A stretch of DNA of 64,000 bases from Flavobacterium haoranii (GTDB lineage: Bacteria; Bacteroidota; Bacteroidia; Flavobacteriales; Flavobacteriaceae): positions 496,001 through 560,000 of the forward strand of contig NZ_CP045292.1 in assembly GCF_009363055.1 (NCBI RefSeq), given 5' to 3'. The notes beneath the pieces were generated by a model that made no database searches, had not been told where the DNA came from, and saw nothing but the letters and a program-made list of their open reading frames with translations. Positions 9,603 to 17,451 of the stretch are shown here, one piece after another. How positions within the stretch are numbered: the stretch's first letter is position 1; every line of letters begins with the position of its first letter. A program made the position numbers and the translations under genes.

Positions 9603-10186
9603 CTAAAATAATTGGACTTACTGGCGGAATTGGAAGTGGAAAATCTACTGTAGCAAAGTATTTAATTTCTAAAGAAATTCCTGTTTATATAGCTGATGAT
9701 GAAGCTCGAAAATTAATGCAATCAAAAGCAGTTATAAATGCTATTGTTAAAGTGTTTGGTCCCGAAGTTTTAGCTTATGATGGTTTGCTTGATAGAAAAG
9801 CATTAGCAAATATTGTTTTTAATGATAAAGAAAAATTAGCACTTTTAAATGGTATTGTTCACCCAAAAGTTAAAAAGCATTTTGAAGCTTGGATAGAAAA
9901 AAATAAAACTCATCCATTTGTAGTTAAAGAAGTTGCAATTTTGTTTGAAACCCAAGGACATTTACAATGTGATAAAACTATTTTAGTTACAGCTCCACTT
10001 GATGTAAGAATTGAACGAACGATGAAAAGAGATGATGTAACAAAAGAGGAGGTTTTACTACGAATAAAAAACCAACTTCCCGATGAAGAAAAGGTAAAAT
10101 TAGCTGATTATGTAATTCAGAATATTAATTTAGAAGATACTTATAATCAAATAGATGAGTTGTTAAAAGATTTATATAAAATGTAA
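9599..10186 (+). CDS. coaE: Dephospho-CoA kinase
   Basis: Last step of coenzyme A synthesis: ATP-dependent 3'-phosphorylation of dephospho-CoA, in the cytoplasm. The protein has 195 residues, the usual CoaE size. The P-loop GLTGGIGSGKS is at residues 6-16. ADDEARKLM and the later RIERTMKRD also fit the family. The start overlaps the glycosyltransferase stop by four bases. Confidence 0.95.
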   Translation: MTKIIGLTGGIGSGKSTVAKYLISKEIPVYIADDEARKLMQSKAVINAIVKVFGPEVLAYDGLLDRKALANIVFNDKEKLALLNGIVHPKVKKHFEAWIEKNKTHPFVVKEVAILFETQGHLQCDKTILVTAPLDVRIERTMKRDDVTKEEVLLRIKNQLPDEEKVKLADYVIQNINLEDTYNQIDELLKDLYKM

Positions 10187-10244
10187 AAAATTATATAATT
10201 GTTAATCTTTGGTTAATGTATTTTAACAATAAATGTTAAAAAGT

Positions 10245-10252
10245 TAAATTTG
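10245..10252 (+). promoter_or_regulatory. TAnnTTTG box before the histidine kinase
   Basis: TAAATTTG is a perfect match to the Bacteroidota -7 element. The histidine-kinase ATG begins six bases after it, so a transcript starting at the usual distance would be nearly leaderless. No well-spaced TTG was found. Confidence 0.4.
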
Positions 10253-10257
10253 TAGTG

Positions 10258-11841
10258 ATGAATAAAAAAAGATTCCGATTATTAGTTATTTTAATGAGCT
10301 TGTCTCTAATTGGAATTATATTAGTTCAGATATATTGGATTAATACGTCATTAAAAAATAATGATGAACAATTCAAATATCATGTTCAGCAAGTTATTGG
10401 TAATGTAGCCGAGAAAATTAACAATAAAGAATTAAAAAAGTTTATTGCTCAGGTTACGCATTTAAAAGATAGTACCGGTAAAGTTCCAGAAGAAAACGTA
10501 TTAAAACAAATTCTCTTTTTAGAACAAGACAGTAATACAAACGAGACTATTATTTATACAAATACCTTAATTGCTGAAAATTACAATGCTAATGGTTCGT
10601 TCTTTGATAAGAATTTAGACTCTGTAAATGTTGGTAATTTAGTTGCTAATAGAAAAACAGAAATCTATAACGGAAATTCAGTAGATAATAATAGTCTAGA
10701 ATACAATCCAAAGCCTGATGTTACCATTCAAAAGTCGGGAAAAATTCCAAGTATTGATAAAGCTTATTTCGAATCGGTTTATAAAGATATTTTATCGTTA
10801 CGACCTATTCAACAAAGAATTAATAGTGAAGAATTAAAAAAACTATTAAAGCAAGAGCTTGATCGATATGGAGTTAAAACTCCTTTTGAATATGGTATTT
10901 ACAGCAACGGATTGGCTACAAAAGTTAGATCAGATCGTTTTAAATATGATAAAAGATTAACTTACGGAATTCCTATTTTTCAAGATAGCGATGGCTTAAC
11001 GCAATATCAATTATTGGTTACTTTTCCACAAAAGAGTAAGTTTTTGTTTTCATCAATTTTAGGAATATCAGCATTATCACTATTATTTACATTAATCATT
11101 GTAGTAACTTACTGGAGTGCACTAAACCAGTTATTGAAACAAAAACAAATTTCTGAAATTAAAACAGATTTTATCAATAACATGACGCACGAGTTTAAAA
11201 CACCTATTGCTACTATAAATTTAGCTTTAGATGCTATTAAAAATCCTAAAGTTATAGAAGATAAAGAAAAAGTACAACGTTATCTTCAAATGATAAAAGA
11301 TGAAAATAAAAGAATGCACGCTCAGGTTGAAAATGTATTGAGAATATCGAAACTCGAAAAAAACGAATTAGATATTATGAAAGAGCCAGCCGATGTTTTA
11401 GAAGTTCTTGAGAATGCTATAGAACATGTAGGTTTAATTATTGAGGACAGACAAGGTTCAATAACGACTCATTTTAATGCACCGAGAACTACAATCTTGT
11501 TAAACGAAGTGCATTTTACTAATGTATTGGTAAACATACTTGATAATGCTATTAAATATTCGCCTGAAGCTCCAATTATAGATGTATTTACAGAGAATAT
11601 CAAAGATTTTATAGTAATAAAAATACAAGATCAAGGCTCGGGAATGAGTAAAGTTGCTCAAAAAAGAGTATTTGAGAAATTTTATAGAGAACATACAGGT
11701 GATGTTCATAATGTTAAAGGTCACGGATTAGGATTGGCTTATGTAAAGCAAATTGTAGAGGACCATAACGGAGAAATATTTGTTGAAAGTGAAAAAGGTA
11801 AAGGAAGTACATTTATATTGAAAATGCCTTTAATAAATTAA
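10258..11841 (+). CDS. Sensor histidine kinase (RprX-like)
   Basis: Inner-membrane sensor kinase of the two-component system formed with the next gene. Transmembrane segment 1 is at about residues 8-28 (LIGIILVQIYWI), an extracytoplasmic sensor region at about 29-260, and segment 2 at about 262-285. The HisKA domain has phospho-acceptor His311 in NNMTHEFKTPIA. The HATPase domain has N-box NILDNAIKYS, G1 DQGSGM and G2 GHGLGLAYV. The ATG at 10258 is preferred over the in-frame GTG three bases earlier. The N-terminus resembles the Bacteroides RprX type. The stimulus is unknown. Confidence 0.92.
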   Translation: MNKKRFRLLVILMSLSLIGIILVQIYWINTSLKNNDEQFKYHVQQVIGNVAEKINNKELKKFIAQVTHLKDSTGKVPEENVLKQILFLEQDSNTNETIIYTNTLIAENYNANGSFFDKNLDSVNVGNLVANRKTEIYNGNSVDNNSLEYNPKPDVTIQKSGKIPSIDKAYFESVYKDILSLRPIQQRINSEELKKLLKQELDRYGVKTPFEYGIYSNGLATKVRSDRFKYDKRLTYGIPIFQDSDGLTQYQLLVTFPQKSKFLFSSILGISALSLLFTLIIVVTYWSALNQLLKQKQISEIKTDFINNMTHEFKTPIATINLALDAIKNPKVIEDKEKVQRYLQMIKDENKRMHAQVENVLRISKLEKNELDIMKEPADVLEVLENAIEHVGLIIEDRQGSITTHFNAPRTTILLNEVHFTNVLVNILDNAIKYSPEAPIIDVFTENIKDFIVIKIQDQGSGMSKVAQKRVFEKFYREHTGDVHNVKGHGLGLAYVKQIVEDHNGEIFVESEKGKGSTFILKMPLIN

Positions 11842-11849
11842 ATAAAATT

Positions 11850-12548
11850 ATGGAAGCTAGAAGAATATTATTGGTAGAAGACGATCCAAATTTTGGAGCC
11901 ATTTTAAAAGATTATTTAGTAATGAATGACTTTGATGTTACATTGGCTAAAAATGGAATGGAAGGCTTCGAAAAATTTAAAAAGGATAGTTACGATTTAT
12001 GTATACTAGACGTCATGATGCCTTATAAAGATGGTTATACTTTAGCTCGTGAAATTCGTGAAAAAAATCAGGAAGTGCCTATTATTTTCTTAACTGCTAA
12101 AACAATGAAAGAAGATGTTTTAAAAGGTTATAAAGTTGGTGCCGACGATTATTTAAATAAACCATTCGATTCAGAAGTGCTTTTAATGAAAATTAAAGCA
12201 ATCATGCAAAGAAAGGCTTCAGAAGTTAAACCTGATAATTCTAAATTTGAATTTATTATTGGTAAATTCCATTTAAATTCAAAATTACGTTTCCTTTCAT
12301 ACGGTACTGAAGAACCAGTTAAACTTTCTCCAAAAGAATGTGAACTTTTAAAAATGTTAGCATTGCATGAAAATGATTTAATGCCAAGAGAATTAGCGTT
12401 AACAAAGATTTGGAGAGATGATAATTATTTTACTTCTCGTAGTATGGACGTTTACATTGCAAAACTGAGAAAGTATCTTAAACGAGACGAAAACGTAGAA
12501 ATCTTAAACATTCATGGTGAAGGTTTCCGTTTAGTTGTAAAAAAATAA
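11850..12548 (+). CDS. OmpR/PhoB-family response regulator (RprY-like)
   Basis: DNA-binding partner of the upstream kinase, eight bases after it. The receiver domain (about 1-120) has acidic residues in LLVEDDPNFG, phospho-acceptor Asp54 in CILDVMMPYKDG, Thr in FLTAKT and Lys in YLNKPFD. The C-terminal winged helix (about 135-232) has LSPKECELLKMLALH, SRSMDVYIAKLRKYL and LNIHGEGFRL, typical of OmpR/PhoB. It has 232 residues and is full length. Targets cannot be read from the window. Confidence 0.95.
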   Translation: MEARRILLVEDDPNFGAILKDYLVMNDFDVTLAKNGMEGFEKFKKDSYDLCILDVMMPYKDGYTLAREIREKNQEVPIIFLTAKTMKEDVLKGYKVGADDYLNKPFDSEVLLMKIKAIMQRKASEVKPDNSKFEFIIGKFHLNSKLRFLSYGTEEPVKLSPKECELLKMLALHENDLMPRELALTKIWRDDNYFTSRSMDVYIAKLRKYLKRDENVEILNIHGEGFRLVVKK

Positions 12549-12558
12549 ATTGATAATT

Positions 12559-12671
12559 AAAAGGTTTTTTAAGTAGAGTCTTGTCAATCTGAATTTATTT
12601 CAGATTCTAAAAAAAGATTCCGAAACAAGTTCGGAATGACAAATTTGAGATTCTAGCTTAAAAAACCTTTT
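12559..12671. terminator. Convergent terminator enclosing a dispersed repeat
   Basis: A perfect 15-base inverted repeat AAAAGGTTTTTTAAG (12559-12573) / CTTAAAAAACCTTTT (12657-12671) brackets the space between the converging response-regulator and thioesterase genes. It can act on either strand. Its long loop holds a copy of the TGTCA repeat. Confidence 0.6.
12582..12641. repeat. TGTCA-type dispersed inverted repeat, intergenic copy 1
   Basis: Imperfect inverted repeat with 27-base arms. The left arm starts TGTCAATCTGAATTTATTTC and the right arm ends ACAAGTTCGGAATGACA. A close relative is at 17332-17394, and related shorter units lie inside the YggS gene. It probably belongs to a short dispersed palindromic repeat family of Flavobacteria. 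Confidence 0.7.
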
Positions 12672-13397
12672 TTATTTGTAGTTCAATTGTAAAGCAAAAC
12701 AAACTTTATCTTCTTTAGAAATTGAAAAGCTGTTTTCAAATTGTTTTATAGTAGCTTTATCGTTAAGAGAAAGTTCCTTTAAAAAGTTCATTTCGAAAGA
12801 GCTAATTTTTTGATTCAGAACATCTTTTGGATTAATTAAATTCAAACACCATTCTAAATATTTTACGTTATTTACATGATTAACAACATCTAAATCAGAA
12901 AGATGAACTTCTCTTTCAAAGATGGTTTTATTAATGTTTTGTAGATTCACTTTATCAACACTGCTTTCAGTTGCTTTAATGGGAAATTTTTCAAAATGTT
13001 CATGAGCAACAGCAAGAGCATCTGGTCTTCTAGTTTTGGTATTAAAAATTGCCCACAAAGTTTCGCAACCCACAATTTTCTCATCATTCAAATACATTTC
13101 CAAACATCTTATTGAACGAGAATTCTCTAACGAATTAATCCAGGTTTTTACAACAACTGTATCATTCCATTTTGGAAGCTTTTTTATTTCAACCAACATT
13201 CTACTCAAAACCCAAGTTTGATTATGTGGCATCATGTCTTTAAAACTAATTCCACCTAATTCGGCGTGTTTTCCAGCAGTTAGCTGTAATAAATTACACA
13301 AATCGGTATATTTTAAATAACCGTTTGGATAACAATGTAAAAAATTGATTTCGTGTTTTTGTTCAAATTTTGAAGTAAATTCTGGATAAATAGGCAT
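12672..13397 (-). CDS. Acyl-ACP thioesterase (FatA-like)
   Basis: Predicted to hydrolyse acyl-ACP to free fatty acid in the cytoplasm. It has 241 residues as two hot-dog halves. The N-terminal half has LLQLTAGKHAELGGISF and MMPHNQTWVLSRMLVEI. The linker has WAIFNTKTRRPDA. The C-terminal half has LDVVNHVNNVKYLEW, holding the conserved Asn/His region of plant-type acyl-ACP thioesterases. It lies downstream of miaA, separated by 16 bases of AT-rich repeat. The family assignment is firm; chain-length preference is unknown. Confidence 0.85.
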   Translation of the reverse strand: MPIYPEFTSKFEQKHEINFLHCYPNGYLKYTDLCNLLQLTAGKHAELGGISFKDMMPHNQTWVLSRMLVEIKKLPKWNDTVVVKTWINSLENSRSIRCLEMYLNDEKIVGCETLWAIFNTKTRRPDALAVAHEHFEKFPIKATESSVDKVNLQNINKTIFEREVHLSDLDVVNHVNNVKYLEWCLNLINPKDVLNQKISSFEMNFLKELSLNDKATIKQFENSFSISKEDKVCFALQLNYK

Positions 13398-13413
13398 GTA
13401 TATAAATTATAAA

Positions 13414-14346
13414 TTATGAATTATGAATTTTTGAATTTATTAAATGTATAATATCATTTGTATCAGTTTTATAATCGAACCAATTGGTGTTTTCGGTTCT
13501 TTTAAACCAAGTAATTTGGCGTTTTGCAAATCGGCGTGTATTCATTTTAATTTGTTCGACAGCAAAATCTAGTGTAGTTTTTTCATCTAAATAATCAAAA
13601 ATTTCTCGATAACCAACAGTTTGTAAGGCATTTAAGTTTTTGTAAGGATATAATGCTTTAACTTCTTCTAAAAGTTCTTCCTTCATCATAATATCAACAC
13701 GTTGGTTAATTCTATCATACATAATTTCTCTATCGGCTTGTAATCCAATAATTATTGGAACAAAGTTTCTTTCGTTTTTTCGTTTTCCAATAAATGAAGA
13801 ATAAGGTTTTTGCGTTCCCAAACAAACTTCTACAAATCGTTTCATACGTTGCGGATTGACTAATGTTTGGGGATTTTCGGTTTCTAATTTTTGATAATAT
13901 TCTAAATCTAAGTCTTTTAAAGCCGATTGTAAATATTCAATTCCAAGTTCGTCATATTTTGAATTGATTTCATCTCTAACCGAAGCATCAATATCAGGAA
14001 ATTCATCAAAACCTTTTAAAACAGCATCAACATATAAACCACTTCCGCCCACAATAATTTGCACGTTATTGGTTTTAAATAATTCATCTAATTTTTGTAA
14101 AGCTTCAACTTCAAAATCACCAACAGTATAATGTTCAAAAATGGATTTGTTTTGTATAAAATGATGTTTGGCAGTCGCTAATTCTTCTTCATTCGGAACT
14201 GCAGTTCCAATTTTCATTTCTTTAAAAAATTGGCGACTATCGCACGAAATAATTTCACAATTGAAATGTTGTGACAATTTTATGCTTAAAGCTGTTTTTC
14301 CAATGGCTGTTGGACCAATTATGGTAATTAAGTAGTTATTCATCAT
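13414..14346 (-). CDS. miaA: tRNA dimethylallyltransferase
   Basis: Transfers the dimethylallyl group to A37 of tRNAs that read UNN codons. It has 310 residues. The P-loop GPTAIGKTALS is near residue 10, followed by ISCDSRQFFKEMKIGTA, VGGSGLYVDAVLKG and the C-terminal QTVGYREIFDYL and TRRFAKRQITWFKR. Two adjacent ATGs (14346, 14343) are possible; both overlap the 3' end of the ion-channel gene by about ten bases, so the pair is co-transcribed. The last residues fall in a low-complexity ATTATGAA repeat. Confidence 0.95.
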   Translation of the reverse strand: MMNNYLITIIGPTAIGKTALSIKLSQHFNCEIISCDSRQFFKEMKIGTAVPNEEELATAKHHFIQNKSIFEHYTVGDFEVEALQKLDELFKTNNVQIIVGGSGLYVDAVLKGFDEFPDIDASVRDEINSKYDELGIEYLQSALKDLDLEYYQKLETENPQTLVNPQRMKRFVEVCLGTQKPYSSFIGKRKNERNFVPIIIGLQADREIMYDRINQRVDIMMKEELLEEVKALYPYKNLNALQTVGYREIFDYLDEKTTLDFAVEQIKMNTRRFAKRQITWFKRTENTNWFDYKTDTNDIIHLINSKIHNS

Positions 14347-15175
14347 TTAATTCACTTCCGCAATTATAACAATAACTCGCATTGTTTTGATGACCTTCTA
14401 CACCACAATTAGAACATGGATGTTGTTTTGGTTTTTGTTCCTCTTTTTTACTGTTTAAAGCAATTTCAGAAGTTATAATTCCGGTAGGAACGGCAATTAT
14501 TCCGTAACCTAAAATCATTACAAAAGAAGCTAAAAATTGTCCTAAAGGTGTTCCTGGAGAAATATCCCCATACCCAACAGTAGTTAAGGTTACAATGGTC
14601 CAATAAATACTTGTGGGTATACTTGTAAATCCGTTCTCAGGTCCTTCAATAACATACATCATAGAACCAATAAAAACAGTACTTATTAGTACAAAATATA
14701 TAAAAACAAAGATTCTACCTCTACTTGCAATTAATGCGTCAATTAAATGTATAGATTGTCCAGTAAATTGAGGATGATTTAATATTTTAAACAAGCGAAT
14801 TAATCTAAAAGCTCTAACAATTGTAAGAACACTTGTCCCTGTTAAGAAGAGTGATAAATACATAGGTAAAACGGCAATTAAATCGATAATTCCGTAAAAA
14901 CTAAAAATGTATTTCCAAGGTTTCTTTAGCGATACAATTCTTAAGATATATTCAACAGAAAAGAAAAAAGTTATTACCCATTCTAGAATTATAATTTGGT
15001 TGTGATATTTTGCATCAAGACTTTGAACAGTTTCTAGCATTACCAAAATTACACTTAGTAGAATTACACCAAGTAAAACTAAATCAAAAAGTCTTCCAGC
15101 TGGAGTATTGGTACCATAAATAATGATATTAATTTTTTGCTGGAGCGATTCCCATTTTGACTTTTTAGTGATCAT
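14336..15175 (-). CDS. Voltage-gated K+ channel with C-terminal zinc ribbon
   Basis: Six-transmembrane ion channel of the inner membrane, 279 residues. S4 is visible as TIVRAFRLIRLFKIL, with Arg every third residue. The pore has the K+ selectivity filter TLTTVGYGDISPG. The C-terminal tail of about 35 residues carries two CxxC pairs (CSNCG and CYNCG), so it is a probable zinc ribbon. It is the first gene of a tight pair with miaA. The gene starts 18 bases from the stop of the exonuclease gene. The channel call is secure; the role of the ribbon is unknown. Confidence 0.9.
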   Translation of the reverse strand: MITKKSKWESLQQKINIIIYGTNTPAGRLFDLVLLGVILLSVILVMLETVQSLDAKYHNQIIILEWVITFFFSVEYILRIVSLKKPWKYIFSFYGIIDLIAVLPMYLSLFLTGTSVLTIVRAFRLIRLFKILNHPQFTGQSIHLIDALIASRGRIFVFIYFVLISTVFIGSMMYVIEGPENGFTSIPTSIYWTIVTLTTVGYGDISPGTPLGQFLASFVMILGYGIIAVPTGIITSEIALNSKKEEQKPKQHPCSNCGVEGHQNNASYCYNCGSELNDE

Positions 15176-15192
15176 GACACAAAAATAAAGAT

Positions 15193-16551
15193 TTAAAATG
15201 AAACAACCTTCACTTTATGTTTCTTCATGTAGCTTTGAATAATGGTTTTAATATCTCGGTTATGTTGCATAGGAATGATTAGATTTTTTAAAATATCAAT
15301 ATTGGTAATTTGATAATTTAAATCGTAAAAGCAATAACCTTTGTAAATTCCATTTTCAACTAAAATAGCACTTTTTTCTTCGATAGTTCTGCCTTTATCT
15401 ACAATTACCATGTTATTATTTTGAAACGAATTTTCTTTTATATATTCATTCACACGAATATTGTATAATTCGGGTTGTTCTTTATCGATACAAGCGCCAT
15501 AACATTGTTTAATGTCATATTGAAAGCAACTTTTTTTAGTATCGTACAAACCGTTAATTTTTTGGCATAAATTATACTTTTCGGTTACTTTGAAAAGAAA
15601 AGCTTTTCCTTCAGCTTGAGTTGAAAACGAAGTAATTTCTTTTTTACGACCATCTGCTTTTTGAACTTTTAAAGCTAGATATCCTTTTTCTGTTTTTTCC
15701 TGATACAATGCCCATTGAAAAATAGTTCTTCTTTGCGCACGGTTGTAAATAGGTTTATTAATTTTTATTTCTTCGCTTTCTTTTAAAAGAGCAATTAACT
15801 CGCTACCTGTTTCTTCATAGGTAACCGCATATACATCGCGTTGTATTTTTTTACTTTTATTTGAAGAACCTGTAAAATGTTGATTTACACGTTTTTTTAT
15901 ATTCTTACTTTTACCAATATAGATTACATCTCCTTCTTCATTATGAATATAGTAAATACCAGTTTTTGAAGGTAGATTTTCGACAATATCTAATAATTTT
16001 GGAGACATTCCTGACTTTACTTCAGTCTTAACAAAGCTTTTTACAATTTCTTTTTCTTTGTCTTTTGAAAGTAGTAATTTGAATAATTTCACTGTTGCCA
16101 TAGCATCACCACTTGCGCGGTGTCTATCGGCAATAGGAATTCCAAGTCCGCGAACTAATTTTCCTAAACTATATGATTTTTGTTCCGGAATTAGTTTTTT
16201 AGCTAATTCAACGGTACAAAGTGTTGGTTTATTGTAATCGTAACCCAAACGTTTAAATTCAGTTCTAATAACTCGGTAATCGAAAGAAGCATTATGAGCT
16301 ACCACTACACAACCTTCTGTAATTTCGATAATTCTTTTGGCAACTTCATAAAACTTTGGCGCACTACGCAGCATAGCACTATTTATGCCAGTAAGTTTAA
16401 CCACAAATGGTTGGATAGGTTTTTCAGGATTTACTAAACTAATAAACTGATCTACTACTTCGTGACCATCGAATTTATAAATAGCAATTTCGGTAATACC
16501 TTCCTCGTTGTATTGACCACCAGTTGTTTCTATGTCGAGTATTGCGTACAA
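15193..16551 (-). CDS. DEDDh exonuclease / GIY-YIG endonuclease fusion
   Basis: A 452-residue protein that joins a DnaQ-type 3'-5' exonuclease (about 1-165) to a UvrC/Cho-type GIY-YIG nuclease (about 195-280). Exonuclease motifs: ILDIETTGG (Exo I), HNASFDYR (Exo II), HRASGDAMAT (Exo III). GIY-YIG motifs: TGIYYIHNEEGDVIYIGKS, then KKRVNQHF. The C-terminal 170 residues have a Cys-containing segment (CFQYDIKQCYGACIDK) like the region after GIY-YIG in UvrC. This architecture is known in Bacteroidota and Actinobacteria and is often annotated as DNA polymerase III epsilon. A role in DNA repair is inferred. Confidence 0.9.
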   Translation of the reverse strand: MYAILDIETTGGQYNEEGITEIAIYKFDGHEVVDQFISLVNPEKPIQPFVVKLTGINSAMLRSAPKFYEVAKRIIEITEGCVVVAHNASFDYRVIRTEFKRLGYDYNKPTLCTVELAKKLIPEQKSYSLGKLVRGLGIPIADRHRASGDAMATVKLFKLLLSKDKEKEIVKSFVKTEVKSGMSPKLLDIVENLPSKTGIYYIHNEEGDVIYIGKSKNIKKRVNQHFTGSSNKSKKIQRDVYAVTYEETGSELIALLKESEEIKINKPIYNRAQRRTIFQWALYQEKTEKGYLALKVQKADGRKKEITSFSTQAEGKAFLFKVTEKYNLCQKINGLYDTKKSCFQYDIKQCYGACIDKEQPELYNIRVNEYIKENSFQNNNMVIVDKGRTIEEKSAILVENGIYKGYCFYDLNYQITNIDILKNLIIPMQHNRDIKTIIQSYMKKHKVKVVSF

Positions 16552-16621
16552 ATTTTATTTAAAGATTAAATGATTAAAAAATTAAAAGACAATTTTTAAA
16601 TCTTTAAAATTTTTCAATATT

Positions 16622-17317
16622 TCAATTTCTGCTTCCAAATATACTACTTCCAATTCGAACCATTGTACTTCCGCATGAAATTGCTAGTTCATAATCGCCA
16701 CTCATGCCCATTGAAAGTGTATTTAATTTTATATTGTCACACTGAGCGGAGTCGAAGTGTCTTTTAAATTTATCGAAAAGTGACTTTAAATATTGAAATT
16801 CCTTTTTCACTTGATTTTGATCTTCTGTAAATGTAGCCATTCCCATTAAACCAACAATACGAACATTTTTAAATTCATTATTGTCACTTCGAGCGGAGTC
16901 GAGAAATTGTTTAAGTATCTCTTCCAATTCCTTTTCATCTAAACCAAACTTCGTTTCTTCATCGGCAATATGAACTTGAAGTAAACAATCGATTACTCGA
17001 TTGTTTTTAGCCGCTTGTTTGTTGATTTCTTGCAATAATTTCAAACTATCAACGCCATGAATTAAACTTACAAAAGGTGCAATCAATTTGGCTTTACGCG
17101 ATTGTAAATGTCCTATAAAATGCCATTCAATATCATTGGGAAGTTGGTCGTGTTTTTCGACTAATTCTTGTACATAATTTTCTCCAAAAATACGTTGACC
17201 AGCATTGTAAGCTTCCATTAAGTCGGCATTGGGTTTTGTTTTAGAAACTGCCACCAATGTAACTTGTTCTGGTAATGAAGATTTTATTTTATTTAGGTTT
17301 TGTTGGATTGAAGACAT
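16622..17317 (-). CDS. YggS-family PLP homeostasis protein with repeat-derived inserts
   Basis: Cytoplasmic pyridoxal-phosphate-binding protein with a single alanine-racemase-like barrel; it balances free PLP and shows no racemase activity in studied homologues. It has 231 residues. Key segments: VAVSKTKP (PLP lysine), FGENYVQEL, WHFIGHLQSRKAK, VGLMGMAT, LSMGMSGDYELAI and GSTMVRIGSSIFG. Two loops carry extra residues, LDSARSDNN and HFDSAQCDN, encoded by dispersed TGTCA/GGAGTC repeats at 16882-16905 and 16735-16762. Both keep the frame, so the protein is probably functional. Confidence 0.93.
   Translation of the reverse strand: MSSIQQNLNKIKSSLPEQVTLVAVSKTKPNADLMEAYNAGQRIFGENYVQELVEKHDQLPNDIEWHFIGHLQSRKAKLIAPFVSLIHGVDSLKLLQEINKQAAKNNRVIDCLLQVHIADEETKFGLDEKELEEILKQFLDSARSDNNEFKNVRIVGLMGMATFTEDQNQVKKEFQYLKSLFDKFKRHFDSAQCDNIKLNTLSMGMSGDYELAISCGSTMVRIGSSIFGSRN
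16735..16762. repeat. GCGGAGTC dispersed repeat inside the YggS gene, copy 1
   Basis: The plus strand reads TGTCACACTGAGCGGAGTCG followed by AAGTGTCT. Read on the gene strand it encodes HFDSAQCD in frame. Confidence 0.75.
16882..16905. repeat. GCGGAGTC dispersed repeat inside the YggS gene, copy 2
   Basis: The plus strand reads TGTCACTTCGAGCGGAGTCG followed by AGAA. Read on the gene strand it encodes LDSARSD in frame, in the same reading phase as the other copy. Confidence 0.75.
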
Positions 17318-17331
17318 AATTATAGTTTTTT

Positions 17332-17394
17332 GTCAAGCTGAATTTGTTTCAGATTCTGAAAATTTTAAAGATTCTGAAACAAGTTCAGAATGAA
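17332..17394. repeat. TGTCA-type dispersed inverted repeat, intergenic copy 2
   Basis: Arms of about 19 bases: TGAATTTGTTTCAGATTCT and the near complement of TGAACTTGTTTCAGAATCT, around an AT-rich centre. It begins TGTCAAGC. It lies between the DUF1015 and YggS genes, directly upstream of the YggS start, and may form a hairpin in the transcript. Confidence 0.7.
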
Positions 17395-17451
17395 AGTTTG
17401 TTTCTATATTCTATTTTCTTAAAAATTAAATTGCTTAGTTTTTGGCTATTA

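Noticed and set aside
13400..13440. ATTATGAA repeats between miaA and the thioesterase gene
   Set aside because: Simple low-complexity duplication with no further structure; no separate function can be supported.
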